Shown here in pieces: positions 38,371 through 46,806 of a stretch of 64,000 nucleotides of DNA. Source of the stretch: CAVQCJ01 sp963771835 (GTDB lineage: Bacteria > Actinomycetota > Actinomycetes > Prado026); contig CAVYVA010000002.1 of assembly GCA_963771835.1 (NCBI GenBank), positions 248,001-312,000 of the forward strand. The letters are read 5' to 3'. The notes beneath the pieces are model-generated. The model was not told the DNA's origin. It made no database searches and was given only the letters and a program-made list of their open reading frames with translations. Every line of letters begins with the position of its first letter. The first letter of the stretch is position 1. Made by a program: the position numbers and the translations under genes.

Positions 38371-38778
38371 ATGGTCTGGCGCGGAACCAAAGTGGCGCGG
38401 CCCTGGGATGGACCTTCTTGCGGCATCATGATGTTCATGCTGGGCTGGTGGTGGTTCTTCGCCGGACTCACCGGGATCCTCAAGGACGACATCTTCGTGA
38501 AGACTCCCAAGTACGTCTTCAAGTTCGACATCACCACGTGGGGCTGGATCCACCTGTTGCTCGGGATCCTTGTCGTGGTGGCGAGCGGCGCACTTTTCGT
38601 GGGAGCGCTGTGGGCCAGGATCGTCGGTGTGATTCTGGCGGTGGCCAGCGGACTGATCGGGTTCGCCTGGCTGCCGATGTACCCGATCTGGGGGGTCATC
38701 TTCATCACGTCGTCTGTCTTCGTTGTCTGGGCGCTGACGGTCCACGGCACTGACATCGCCATCGAGGAGCCGAACTAG
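38371..38778 (+). CDS. DUF7144-like four-helix membrane protein
   Basis: 135 residues from ATG 38371. Four TM helices: MFMLGWWWFFAGLTGILKDD, WIHLLLGILVVVASGALFVG, ARIVGVILAVASGLIGFAWL and IWGVIFITSSVFVVWALTVH. Between helices 1 and 2 is the family hallmark VKTPKYVFKFDITTWGWIHL. GGAGG directly abuts the ATG, which is too close for normal initiation, so the true start may be slightly different or the N-terminus frameshifted. Function unknown. Confidence 0.8.
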   Translation: MVWRGTKVARPWDGPSCGIMMFMLGWWWFFAGLTGILKDDIFVKTPKYVFKFDITTWGWIHLLLGILVVVASGALFVGALWARIVGVILAVASGLIGFAWLPMYPIWGVIFITSSVFVVWALTVHGTDIAIEEPN

Positions 38779-38881
38779 CGGCGCCGCGCCCAGGCGTCCA
38801 CCTCCGTCGGTCCTGTGCGTGACCCGAGAACGGCTCAGTGCCGATCATGGGCGCCCGCGTGGATCTTGGAGAAGATGCGGC

Positions 38882-39247
38882 ATGGCTGCCTTCGGGACGG
38901 GTTCCCAGCTCTGGCGTGTCGACATCGTGCCGCGCCGTGGCACTGCGGCATCGAGCACCCAGACGAGAGTCCTCGAGACGCTGGCCACGTGGCTGGCCGA
39001 TCTGCCCACGCCGGCGGACGAGGAGGTCCACCCAAGCCTGCAGGGCACCTACTCCTACGACTTGACGGCTCCCGAGGGGGAGATCGGCGTCTCATGCTGG
39101 GTGCGGGCTGACTCGCTTGGGGAGGCGGCGCAGACCGGCTACGAGGTGGTCGCCCGTGCGTTTGAAGACGCAGTTGGGAGCCCTGCCGAACTCTGGGACC
39201 TGCGACTGGTGCCCCGGACCGCCATCACCGACAGCCGGGAGTCGTAG
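38882..39247 (+). CDS. Hypothetical protein
   Basis: 121 residues from ATG 38882, intact: WRVDIVPRRGTAASSTQTRV, LETLATWLADLPTPADEEVH, YDLTAPEGEIGVSCWVRADS, AAQTGYEVVARAFEDAVGSP, ELWDLRLVPRTAITDSRES. A small alpha/beta protein without signal peptide or TM segment. No family recognised. A GTG 63 bp upstream extends the frame but adds an Arg-rich tail of doubtful reality. Confidence 0.65.
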   Translation: MAAFGTGSQLWRVDIVPRRGTAASSTQTRVLETLATWLADLPTPADEEVHPSLQGTYSYDLTAPEGEIGVSCWVRADSLGEAAQTGYEVVARAFEDAVGSPAELWDLRLVPRTAITDSRES

Positions 39248-39445
39248 CGCACTGCAGTGCAGTTCGAGAGCTGATCCCGAGCACGCGGAATGATCATCTG
39301 TCGAACCGCCAGCACGAGCCGAGGATATGGACAGCGCTAGGAGCGATGTCCGATAGTCCGGAAACAGCAATGATCGGGCGCGCCGTACGCGCCGGCCGTA
39401 CCTCACCCGCGGTGCTGGTCTCCACTGAGGAAGGACTCGCCTGCC

Positions 39446-39841
39446 ATGGCAGAAAGCGAACTGTTCGAGAGGGGCCTTCAGGCGCGCCGAGATGTGCTGG
39501 GTGCTGAGTACGTCGACGCGAACCTGGCTGACACCGACGAGTTCATGATGGCATTTCAGCGCGTCGTGACCGAGTGGGCGTGGGGATACGCCTGGAGCAG
39601 GCCAGGTCTGGATCGCAAGACACGGAGCATGCTGAATCTTGCGATCCTGACGGCGCTGGGGCGGCCCGACGAGCTGGGCATTTACGTGAAGGGCGCGCTT
39701 GCTACCGGCGTATCGGTCGACGAGATCAAGGAGGTACTGATTCACGCCACCGTGTACTGCGGCACGCCAGCCGGGCGTCAGGCGTTCCGGGCAGCGCACG
39801 AGGCTCTCCTGGCAGAGGGCGCGTTGCCTCGTCTCGGCTGA
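39446..39841 (+). CDS. Carboxymuconolactone decarboxylase family protein (PcaC/AhpD-like)
   Basis: 131 residues, intact, the length of PcaC. MAESELFERGLQARRDVLGA, YVDANLADTDEFMMAFQRVV, EWAWGYAWSRPGLDRKTRSM, LNLAILTALGRPDELGIYVK and EIKEVLIHATVYCGTPAGRQ follow the PcaC pattern, including the helix with the conserved YCGTPAG. PcaC decarboxylates 4-carboxymuconolactone in protocatechuate degradation; no other pca gene is adjacent, so it may act elsewhere. AGGAAGGACT precedes the start. Followed 30 bp later by a palindromic element. Confidence 0.9.
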   Translation: MAESELFERGLQARRDVLGAEYVDANLADTDEFMMAFQRVVTEWAWGYAWSRPGLDRKTRSMLNLAILTALGRPDELGIYVKGALATGVSVDEIKEVLIHATVYCGTPAGRQAFRAAHEALLAEGALPRLG

Positions 39842-39868
39842 GCGCCTGGAACCTCGCTAGGACGGCGA

Positions 39869-39987
39869 TCGCGCCGAAGTGCCGTTAGAGGGCTGACCGG
39901 GGCAACCTGGACCGACACGCCACCTACGTCGTCACCACGATCATCGACGGCGCCGCCTGACAGCCGAAGAACTGGCATTAGGCGCGG
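39869..39987 (+). repeat. Palindromic element, copy 3 (long form)
   Basis: Left arm GCGCCGAAGTGCCGTTAG at about 39871. Right arm CTGGCATTAGGCGCG ends at about 39985; its reverse complement GCGCCTAATGCCAG mirrors the left arm with one unpaired base. The loop is about 85 bp and contains a short protein-like tail (GNLDRHATYVVTTIIDG) ending in TGA, so it may hide a tiny gene end. Confidence 0.7.
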
Positions 39988-40008
39988 CTCTCGATTCGCT
40001 GCCGCTGC

Positions 40009-40749
40009 TCAGACCGCTCGAACTTCGGCGAGCCGCTTGACTGCGTACTCGTCGTCCCAGCAGACGGCGGCTTCCCATGCGGCCGACGCTTGCGCGGCGA
40101 TGTCGTGCGCGCCGTCGTCGAGACCGGCGGCGTTGTGGGGCAGCACCAGGTCGAGGTCGGGGACGTCGACGTGCGACTCGTCCCAGTCGATCAGCGCGAC
40201 CCGATCCGCGGTCATGCGGACGTTGCCAGGGTTGGGGTCGCCGTGGACGACGCACGTCTGACGTCCGGTGAGCCGCGCCCACGCTGCTCGGCATCGAGCA
40301 ACGCCCTCAGGCGGCATCGCGCCGAGGTCGATCTTCGTCCCGGTCTCGGCGTGCAGGAGGTCGGTCGACGATCGCCAGCCCGGGCGCTGCGGCCAGCCCT
40401 GCGTCAACCGATGCAGCTGGCGGAGCGTGTCGGCCACGCGACGCCAGTCGGCCTCCGTCTCGGGCGGTCCGCCCTCCACGTAGGTCATCACCACCAGACC
40501 GTCGGCGAACAGCCGGCCGTCCGTCGTCGGGATCGGCACCGGCACGGTCAGACCTTCACGGTCGAGGTGTTGGAGGAGCTCGGTCTCCCACGCGAGATCA
40601 GCGTCGCTCCGGGCGCCGAGACGACCGACCGCGAGGTGCCCGTTGACGCGCACGCTCCACACGTCGTTGGCGACTCCGCCAGCGAGCGGTTCGATGCGAG
40701 CGACGTCGTCACCCCACTGCTCGAGTGCCTCCCATCCCACTGGCCACAT
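40009..40749 (-). CDS. Aminoglycoside-phosphotransferase-family (APH) kinase
   Basis: 246 residues from ATG 40749 (MWPVGWEALEQWGDDVARIE), intact. LAGGVANDVWSVRVNGHLAV forms the N-lobe, HLDREGLTVPVPIPTTDGRL and GLVVMTYVEGGPPETEADWR the linker. The catalytic Brenner motif is TCVVHGDPNPGNVRMTADRV and the metal-binding VALIDWDESHVDVPDLDLVL. Members phosphorylate aminoglycosides, homoserine, choline or other alcohols; this one is too generic to assign. Oriented against the array's palindromes. Confidence 0.9.
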   Translation of the reverse strand: MWPVGWEALEQWGDDVARIEPLAGGVANDVWSVRVNGHLAVGRLGARSDADLAWETELLQHLDREGLTVPVPIPTTDGRLFADGLVVMTYVEGGPPETEADWRRVADTLRQLHRLTQGWPQRPGWRSSTDLLHAETGTKIDLGAMPPEGVARCRAAWARLTGRQTCVVHGDPNPGNVRMTADRVALIDWDESHVDVPDLDLVLPHNAAGLDDGAHDIAAQASAAWEAAVCWDDEYAVKRLAEVRAV

Positions 40750-40833
40750 CTTCGCGGAGTTCCGAACATCGCTCGCGTGCGAGGCACGGTAATGAAGCGC
40801 AGCCGGTCGCTGTCCCGGCTTCGTCAAGGACCG

Positions 40834-41010
40834 TCAGTCCACTTTCGATTGGACTCGGGACACCAACCGACCGTGGGTAAGTCCGAGGAACACGAAGGCG
40901 CCATCATCGTCACGGGACCGCGCGGCGTACTCGATGCCGTCGACCTGGGCGACAACTTGCTCCTCGACCGAACTGGACCGGCTCGACGGTCGAGCCACCG
41001 ATAGCACCTC
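40834..41010 (-). CDS. Small hypothetical protein
   Basis: A minus-strand frame ending SVEEQVVAQVDGIEYAARSR, DDDGAFVFLGLTHGRLVSRV, QSKVD. It has convincing composition for its last 50 residues, with start uncertain (possibly a GTG near 41010). It lies back to back with the acyltransferase. No family recognised. Confidence 0.4.
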   Translation of the reverse strand, partial: EVLSVARPSSRSSSVEEQVVAQVDGIEYAARSRDDDGAFVFLGLTHGRLVSRVQSKVD

Positions 41011-41028
41011 CCTTGCTAAGGTCGGCTC

Positions 41029-42106
41029 GTGCGCGACCGTGGTTACCATCCTGGATTGGATGGCGTCCGTGGCGTGGCAATTCTTCTGGTCCTCGGCCAG
41101 CACTCCCCCACTAAGCCGCTCATCGACGGCTTCGTCGGTGTGACAGTGTTCTTTTGCCTGTCGGGGTATCTCATCACCAGCCTATGGTCCGCGAACTCCA
41201 AACCGGCACCATCGATGTCCGCTGCGTTCTATCGCCGACGCGCGGCGCGCCTCTGCCCGCGTTGGTGACGGTCGTGGCGGTGACGATCGTGGTGCTGCTA
41301 ATAGGTCGACGAGACCTCGGTGTCGGGCAGATTTTCGCACCCGCCGGCGCAGCTGTTGCATATAGAACAACCTCTTTGACTGGACTGGCCACTTTTTCGC
41401 CACGAAGGACTACTTCAACTACACATGGCCGCTCTCGGTCGAGGAGCAGTTCTACTTGCTGTGGCCGTCGCCCTGCTCTGGGGCTATCGTCGCAATCCTC
41501 GGCTGTTCGCCGCGCTCACGGGTCGTTCATCGGGATACCCTGGCGCTCAACCTCTACCTCGGCCTGAGCCGAGAGGTGATCTTCGATCAGCACGAGTATT
41601 TCGGGAGCGACACAAATGCGCTGCCCATCCTGGTCGGCTCATTGCTCGCGATAGTCGTTCACAACGATTGGCTGTCGCGGACGGTTCAGTATCTTGCGCC
41701 CTGCGCGTTGCTAGCCGTTGCCCTCCTGCCAGTCCTGGCATATCGAAACCATCTTCCGCCTCCCTGGTGATCGTCGCAGATCGGACTGACGCTCGTGACA
41801 TTGATCAGTGTCGTGACACGGCCATGATCGGCAGTTGGGTCGCTGTTGGCAAGCCGCCCAATGCGGTGGCTCGGCGAACGCGCGTATTCAATCTATCTGT
41901 GGAATGTCTTCGCGCCAATCGCAATACTCGATACCTCCGACATACGGTGGTCGGTGATATCGTCTCGATTGCCATGTTCGTCGTGCTGGCGAGGCGAGCT
42001 TCCGGTCGTCGAGCGTCCGATGCGGGCTCATTTTGCACCTAGATCTGGTATACCCGGCCGCCACATTTTCGAGCCAGTTGGTCTGGGACTACCACGAATG
42101 TTGTGA
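41029..42106 (+). CDS. Acyltransferase-3 family membrane protein, OafA-like (many frameshifts, lower G/C)
   Basis: GTG 41029 starts MRDRGYHPGLDGVRGVAILL, the family N-terminus with the conserved Arg. GVTVFFCLSGYLITSLW (FFxxSGYLI) and YRRRAARL follow. Later frames give PALVTVVAVTIVVLLIGR, FATKDYFNYTWPLSVEEQFY (WSLxVEEQFY motif), FGSDTNALPILVGSLLAIVV, and MRWLGERAYSIYLWNVFAPI near the end. These are the landmarks of OafA/YrhL O-acetyltransferases (about 360 residues, ten TM helices) that decorate surface polysaccharides. At least four frame changes. Base composition is visibly lower in G/C than neighbours, suggesting acquisition. Confidence 0.8.
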
Positions 42107-42280
42107 ACGGTCGCCGGATGCCACAGTATGCGGATGCGACTCAGCAGACTGTCCGGCCCACTCTTCGGTCCAGTCCGTTTGAGAATGCCGCGCTTGTGCT
42201 GACCCGCTGTGGGAGCCCTGGCTGCCCGAATGGGTCTCGGCGCCGAGGTGGCTGACGATCTTGCACGTTGCCCGGACCGA

Positions 42281-42413
42281 CCGTAGGTGCCGTTCTAGGT
42301 GTAGCGCTCAGGAGGTTCGTCAATCGAGTGATCGGCGGGCCTGGCCATTCGGGACAGTACCGGTCGCATGCCGAGCGGCTCGAACAACCGTTCGATCCGT
42401 GCCATACTCGCTC
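42281..42413 (+). repeat. Palindromic element, copy 4 (long form)
   Basis: Left arm CCGTAGGTGCCGTTCTAG at 42281. A right-arm-like CGATCCGTGCCATACTCGC lies at 42393-42411, immediately before the ATG at 42414. The intervening 95 bp has no gene. Confidence 0.5.
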
Positions 42414-42758
42414 ATGGCGGCCGGCGGGATGAAGTACGGCGAGGACCGGCCCTCGCTCGCCCAGCGACCGATCGGCGGGCAGCCGAGCCCGGACCAGCGC
42501 AACCCTCAGCCGGACGACGGCAAGCCCTGCTGGGTACAGCTCGGCGACCAGCAGACTCCCGCGACTGTGTACGCCTGGCGCCAGGACAGCCACGGGCACT
42601 GGCAAGCCCTCGTCGTGGCCTGGCTTCCCCCAGCGCCGTCACCAAGCGAGACCCTGGAGACGCCTCGGCGATGTGACAAGCGACGAGGAATCGGCGAAGG
42701 CGACGAGCCTCCGGGACCGGTGGTCAGCGGGAGTCCACTAACCGGCGTACTGTCATGA
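42414..42758 (+). CDS. Small hypothetical protein
   Basis: 114 residues from ATG 42414: MAAGGMKYGEDRPSLAQRPI, NPQPDDGKPCWVQLGDQQTP, ATVYAWRQDSHGHWQALVVA, WLPP. The first 75 residues have the look of a small SH3-like or beta domain protein common in actinomycetes. The last 35 are Pro/Arg-rich and may be out of frame. Starts exactly at the right arm of the preceding element. Confidence 0.55.
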   Translation: MAAGGMKYGEDRPSLAQRPIGGQPSPDQRNPQPDDGKPCWVQLGDQQTPATVYAWRQDSHGHWQALVVAWLPPAPSPSETLETPRRCDKRRGIGEGDEPPGPVVSGSPLTGVLS

Positions 42759-42915
42759 GCAGAACCCCCCACCGACCCCAGCTAGTCGGGCAGCGGAGGG
42801 CTCGTACGGGCTCCCCGCCGCCGCTCCTCCCCCCGGAGATTGGGCGGCGAGGGGGCCCGCCTCTAGCGAGACGACCCGGGCAGCGGGGCTCGTCTCGGGG
42901 GCCGTGCGGCCGCCC

Positions 42916-42940
42916 AAGACCCGGCAGTATGTGCGCCCGC
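42916..42940 (+). repeat. Half palindromic element (right arm only)
   Basis: AGACCCGGCAGTATGTGCGC at 42917-42936 closely matches the right arm of the copy at 50803 (GATCCGCCAGTATGTGCGG). No good left arm was found upstream. It precedes the sigma factor gene. Confidence 0.35.
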
Positions 42941-43051
42941 CTGATCGGTGAGATGCGTCTTTCGCGCGCATGGGAATTGTCGAGGCGATGGTGTCAACCT
43001 GGCGGGCGCTCGTGCGACTTGGTGGTCGACACCGAGCTCGAAGGGGCTGCG

Positions 43052-43587
43052 ATGAGAGGCACCGACGAGGACGTGGGAGGGCGCCGACCCCCCACGATCG
43101 CGCAGCGCGGCGGTCACCCTGTTGTTCCACCTGCACTGTCGGCGCCTGGTCCGATTGGCCGGTCTGTTGGTCGACGATCGGGAGACCGCCGAGGAGGTCG
43201 TCCAGGACGCCTTCGAGAGCCTGTACCGCCGCTGGGGCTCGTTGCGCGACCCGGCGGGGGCGGTTGTCTATCTCGACAAGAGCGTGGTGTATGGGTCCCG
43301 GACCAGGATCCGTCGGCGGTACACCGAACGCTCCCTCTATCTCCGCCGAAGGGGGAACCGCTCCGTCCGCCGAGAGTTCGGGCGTCGACCGCCAGCAAGG
43401 CGACGACCTGTTCGCGGCGGTTCAGCGGCTCCCGCAGCGCCAGCGCGAGGTCATCGTGCTGCGCTACTACCTCGATCTCTCCGAGGACCAGATCGCCCAC
43501 TGGCTGGGTGTCAGCTCCGGTTCGGTGAAGAAGCACGCCAGCCGAGCCACCGCCACCCTGCAGAAGCGGATGGAGGCCTGGGCATGA
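43052..43587 (+). CDS. ECF RNA polymerase sigma factor, SigE-family (frameshifts)
   Basis: ATG 43052 starts MRGTDEDVGGRRP. Region 2 is in another frame: LFHLHCRRLVRLAGLLVDDR, ETAEEVVQDAFESLYRRWGS (the DxxEDxVQ-type core recognition helix). The linker varies. Region 4 is intact in the final frame: FAAVQRLPQRQREVIVLRYY, LDLSEDQIAHWLGVSSGSVK, KHASRATATLQKRM. About 178 residues, as for SigE-family (SigJ/SigM-like) ECF factors. Stop overlaps the following gene (ATGA). Confidence 0.85.
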
Positions 43588-44420
43588 ACGAGTTCGCCTC
43601 GGCGCTGTCCACCGCGCTGCACCAGAGAGCCCGGGAGATCGACATGTCCCTCGACACGCAAGACGCCGAGCGCCACCTCCACGAGTCCCTCCGTTCCGTC
43701 GACCGTCACCGCCGCGTCTGGGTCGCCGTTGGCGCGGCCGCCGTTCTGATCGTCGTCGCAGGGGTTGCGTTCGCGCATCAACCGACCCACGGCCCAGCCC
43801 GCTCAGCCCCAGCCGACACCGAGCACGCAGGCGCGGCCGCCGATCGAGGTCTTCGCCGACACCATGACCCCTCCGATGACCGTGCAGCTGCCGCACTGGA
43901 TCGCCTCGGCCGCCACCGAGTCCGACCCCGGCGCCTACGGGTACGCCCAGGCCGACTGCGGGCCAGCGCCAGCACTCTGCGCAACCGGCAAGGATCGCTC
44001 CATCCGGTTGTACACGGTCAACTACATGTACCCGCTGGACGGCACCACGGTCACCCAGCCGACCTACGCCACCCAGCCGACCTACGCCCAGTACGTCGAC
44101 GACTGGAAGGCCGTCCAGCGGCTCGGGTATGGCACCGTCACCGACGTCGCGACGACCACGGTGGACGGCAAGCCCGCGCCACCACCATGACGGTGGCGCT
44201 GAGGAAGTTCGCCGCCGGGCTGGCCCGCTGCAACTTCGCATATGACGCACGGACCAACTGCTGGTCAGCCTCACCGGGACGGACGTTCCACCTGGCGATC
44301 GTCGACCAGGGCAAAGGAACGGCCGCCACCTTGCTGTACGAGGGCTACAACACCGACAACCCAGACACACAGGCGATCGCCACCGAGTTCACCACATGGC
44401 TCGGCACGGTCCACTTCTAG
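43584..44420 (+). CDS. Membrane-anchored protein paired with the sigma factor, possible anti-sigma or sensor (frameshifts)
   Basis: ATG 43584 overlaps the sigma stop (ATGA). A cytoplasmic segment of about 50 residues (FASALSTALHQRAREIDMSL, HESLRSVDRHRR) is followed by one TM helix (VWVAVGAAAVLIVVAGVAFA), then after a frame change an extracytoplasmic Pro/Thr-rich linker and a domain with MTPPMTVQLPHWIASAATES and YAQADCGPAPALCATGKDRS, ending EGYNTDNPDTQAIATEFTTW. The topology and coupling resemble SigE-family anti-sigma proteins lacking a clear zinc ZAS motif. Confidence 0.78.
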   Translation: MNEFASALSTALHQRAREIDMSLDTQDAERHLHESLRSVDRHRRVWVAVGAAAVLIVVAGVAFAHQPTHGPARSAPADTEHAGAAADRGLRRHHDPSDDRAAAALDRLGRHRVRPRRLRVRPGRLRASASTLRNRQGSLHPVVHGQLHVPAGRHHGHPADLRHPADLRPVRRRLEGRPAARVWHRHRRRDDHGGRQARATTMTVALRKFAAGLARCNFAYDARTNCWSASPGRTFHLAIVDQGKGTAATLLYEGYNTDNPDTQAIATEFTTWLGTVHF

Positions 44421-44442
44421 TAGCTACCCAAACGAAACGGGG

Positions 44443-44475
44443 CGCAGCCCCGCGGGCTCTCCCCGCGGGGCTGCG
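44443..44475 (+). terminator. Strong hairpin terminator after the sigma operon
   Basis: Perfect 14-bp arms CGCAGCCCCGCGGG and CCCGCGGGGCTGCG with a 5-base loop (CTCTC), 22 bp after the stop at 44420. No U-tract. Confidence 0.85.
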
Positions 44476-44513
44476 TGCCGTCCAAAGGTCCATCACACGC
44501 GAGCTCGCGAGCG

Positions 44514-44570
44514 GACCGACGTGCCGTTCTGTTCGCCTGGCCGAGAGCCTCAATCCGGCATTAGGTGCGC
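44514..44570 (+). repeat. Palindromic element, copy 5 (57 bp, well conserved)
   Basis: ACCGACGTGCCGTTCTG ... AATCCGGCATTAGGTGCGC. Arms ACCGACGTGCCG and CGGCATTAGGTGC pair with one unpaired base. The left 22 bases after GTGCCG (TTCTGTTCGCCTGGCCG) are identical to the copy at 50803. Lies beyond the terminator. Confidence 0.85.
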
Positions 44571-44575
44571 CGGCG

Positions 44576-45390
44576 TCAGCCGCTCCGGGCGCTGGCCCCC
44601 ACTCCCGCAGCGGCCCATCCCAGCCAGCCAACCGCGATCGCTAGGTAGGCAAGGGCTTGGGTGGTGGAGGGCGCTGACGGCATGGTGCCCGCTAGGTAGG
44701 GCGCGACAGCCAGGATGCCCGCGCCGACTCCCAGGAGCGCCATACCCGTCCGGGCTGCCTGTGCGGTCGTCAGCCATGCCAGGGCGGCCACGAGTTGCCA
44801 ATGGCCGATGGCGGCAATCCCGAAGCCGGCGGCGCGCAGGAGCGTGCCGAACTGAAACGTCGCATCGGCGTGCTGGTGTCTTTGCGCCGTCAGGACATCG
44901 GCCAGAGCGAAGAGCCCGTACCCCGATGCCAGGGCGACCTGTGTCACGCGTCGGCGAATCGGCCAGTCACGTCGTGACGCCGCCGACACACGCCTGCGTT
45001 GCCCCCATGCCGCTCGGTACCAGGCCCACCATCCCGCGGCGATGGCCCCGTAGCCGGCGGCAGAGATGACCACGACGCGGACGAGGGGCGTCGGGATGAC
45101 CGTCTTGGCCTCGGCAGAGGCCACGGCGAGCTGTCCAGCCGCGAGGAGACCTCCCGCGATGGCCAGCAGACGAAACGCCGGCCCAGCGGCGGTAGCAGTG
45201 TTGCGGAAAGGAAGTGCGCGGACGAACAGCACAACTCCAACGGCCAGCAGGACAGAACCAGCGATGTTGGCCTCGACGGTTCCCCGTGAGGCCGCTGGGT
45301 TGAGTCGGCTGATCTCCCACAGTTCAAGGCACTGTGCAGCGGCGAGCAGAGGTATCCGCCGCCCAGCCCCACTTGGACGAGGGCGCTGCT
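44576..45390 (-). CDS. Multi-pass membrane protein, unknown function (frameshift near 5' end)
   Basis: The intact part from 45232 holds five to six TM helices (RLLAIAGGLLAAGQLAVASA, PLVRVVVISAAGYGAIAAGW, VTQVALASGYGLFALADVLT, AAGFGIAAIGHWQLVAALAW, TGMALLGVGAGILAVAPYLA, ALAYLAIAVGWLGWAAAGVG). The 5' end continues in another frame with NPAASRGTVEANIAGSVLLA, CLELWEISR. About 270 residues. No family recognised; divergent from the DUF2750 gene. Confidence 0.6.
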
Positions 45391-45540
45391 GACTTCGTCC
45401 GTTCGCGGGACGTTGGGGTCCCGCGCCCCCGCCTTCCGCTGATGAGGAGCCGGCACACTGAGGATGCTAGGCGCTCAACTCTCGGCAACGCGCGCAGAAG
45501 TGCGCCGATAGTGGGCGTGGGTCGCCAGGCGGAGTGCCCC

Positions 45541-45765
45541 GTGCCGGTCAGCGCGGCCCAAGCAGATGCCTTCTACGTTGAGGCCATGCGCGAGTGCACG
45601 GTGTTGGGCATCAAGGACGCCGGTGGCTTCCCCGCGCTCATGGTGACGGCGAGACCAGAGCGATGCCGTTCTGGTCTCTGCGCAGCCGGGCTGAGACTCG
45701 CCGAGTTCGCGCAAGGCGGCAAGTGCAGCGTAGTACTGACCGGTGGAGGCGCCGCATACTATGAC
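45541..45765 (+). CDS. DUF2750 protein, apparently truncated
   Basis: GTG 45541 starts VPVSAAQADAFYVEAMRECT, VLGIKDAGGFPAL. After a frame change RAMPFWSLRSRAE follows, matching the start and middle of DUF2750 proteins (about 110 residues). The usual C-terminal half is missing; the frame ends RWRRRIL at TGA 45765, 3 bp before the next start codon. Truncation, or a junction at this point, is likely. Confidence 0.6.
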
Positions 45766-45767
45766 CT

Positions 45768-46528
45768 GTGCTCACCGACGTGCTGCGGATGGAAGTTAAC
45801 GGCAACGATCCCGATGACGAGGAGGTGGCGCTCCTTGAGCACGAAGGCTGGGGACACTTCACAGCCATGCAGGTCCGCAACGGCCGAACGCGCGGTCTTG
45901 ACTTTCACCTGACCCGGCTGGCTGGCGCGCACCGTGAATCTACGGCCGGGAACTTGACGGAGATCTCGTTCGGGCTCGCATTCGGCACGCGCTCGATGGC
46001 GTGCCTGACGCAAGCGTCCGCGTTTACGGATACTGGGCCGGGCTGATCGTGACAGTTCGCGACCGAAGGAGATGCCGATGCGCCCGCATTCCATGCTGAC
46101 CCAGCACTTCCAGCGGCCGGTCGCCCGGCTCAAGCACGCGGGGAGGGGGACAAGGCAGATTCGGCCAGATCGCGGCGGCGGCGGGCTTTGACGAGGCTCT
46201 GCTTGTCGACGAGACGGGCCGGATCGCCGAGGGCGAGGTCACGAACGTCGGGTTCTGGCGCGACGGCACAGTCGTCGGCCTGACGGCCCGCGGCTGGACG
46301 GCATAACGATGCTCGCCATCCAGCGTGAGCTCAGCGCCGCAGGCGCACCGCAGGCCGACGCGACTGTCCGGGTGGGGGACCTCGCGGAGTGCACCGGCAT
46401 GATCTTGTGCAACTCGCGCGCGGCTGGGCACCAGTTGGCCGCGTCGACGACCTGCGGGTCTCGAGGACGACGCATTCACTCGCCTGATCGCGACCGCTTA
46501 TGACTCTTGCCCGCGGGATGAGATCTAG
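45768..46528 (+). CDS. Class IV aminotransferase, PLP-dependent (frameshifts)
   Basis: GTG 45768 starts MLTDVLRMEVNGNDPDDEEV, then GWGHFTAMQVRNGRTRGLDF, HLTRLAGAHRE, the N-terminus of PabC/D-amino-acid-aminotransferase-like proteins. Further frames supply VRVYGYWAGLIVTVRDR-like sequence, LKHAG with the catalytic Lys, GFDEALLVDETGRIAEG (hallmark), VTNVGFWRDGTV, ADATVRVGDLAECTGMILCN and a C-terminus AYDSCPRDEI. About 250 residues. Could be a 4-amino-4-deoxychorismate lyase relative or branched-chain/D-amino acid transaminase. Confidence 0.8.
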
Positions 46529-46806
46529 ATTTGCTCGCACCAGTACGGCCTCCTGACCGTCATCAGAGGCGGGACAAACGCGGAAGCCGTGTATGCAGCC
46601 GAAGCGACCGCAGCACGGAGTTGCTGTCCGGAGGGCCGCACCGAAATGCCGTTAGCGGCTCATCCTGCGAGTGGTTCTTGCTGACGGCTGTGGAGGCTCA
46701 GACGCCTGAGGCGGGTAAATCGCGCAGTCGGCGTGGCCCTGGCCTTCACAGGCGGAGCGGGGGGCTGGGGAGCGAACGCGGGCGCGGCGGAGGGCGATTG
46801 TGAACC
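46529..46806. other. Intergenic region containing palindromic element
   Basis: 278 bp between the aminotransferase and GMC oxidoreductase genes. Apart from the element at 46638 nothing coding or structural was recognised. Confidence 0.5.
46638..46672 (+). repeat. Palindromic element, copy 6 (short form)
   Basis: GCACCGAAATGCCGTTAGCG then GCTCATCCTGCGAG. The left arm is full consensus. The right arm is compressed and close, giving a short stem (ATGCCG/CGGCTCAT). It lies 110 bp after the aminotransferase stop. Confidence 0.65.

Noticed and set aside
44443..44475. Treating this hairpin as one of the array palindromes
   Set aside because: Perfect short-loop hairpin without the family arms, directly after an operon; a terminator. 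The real element follows at 44514.
45650..45690. GATGCCGTTCTGG resembling the palindrome's left arm
   Set aside because: It encodes the conserved DUF2750 segment RAMPFWSLRS, so the match is coding coincidence.
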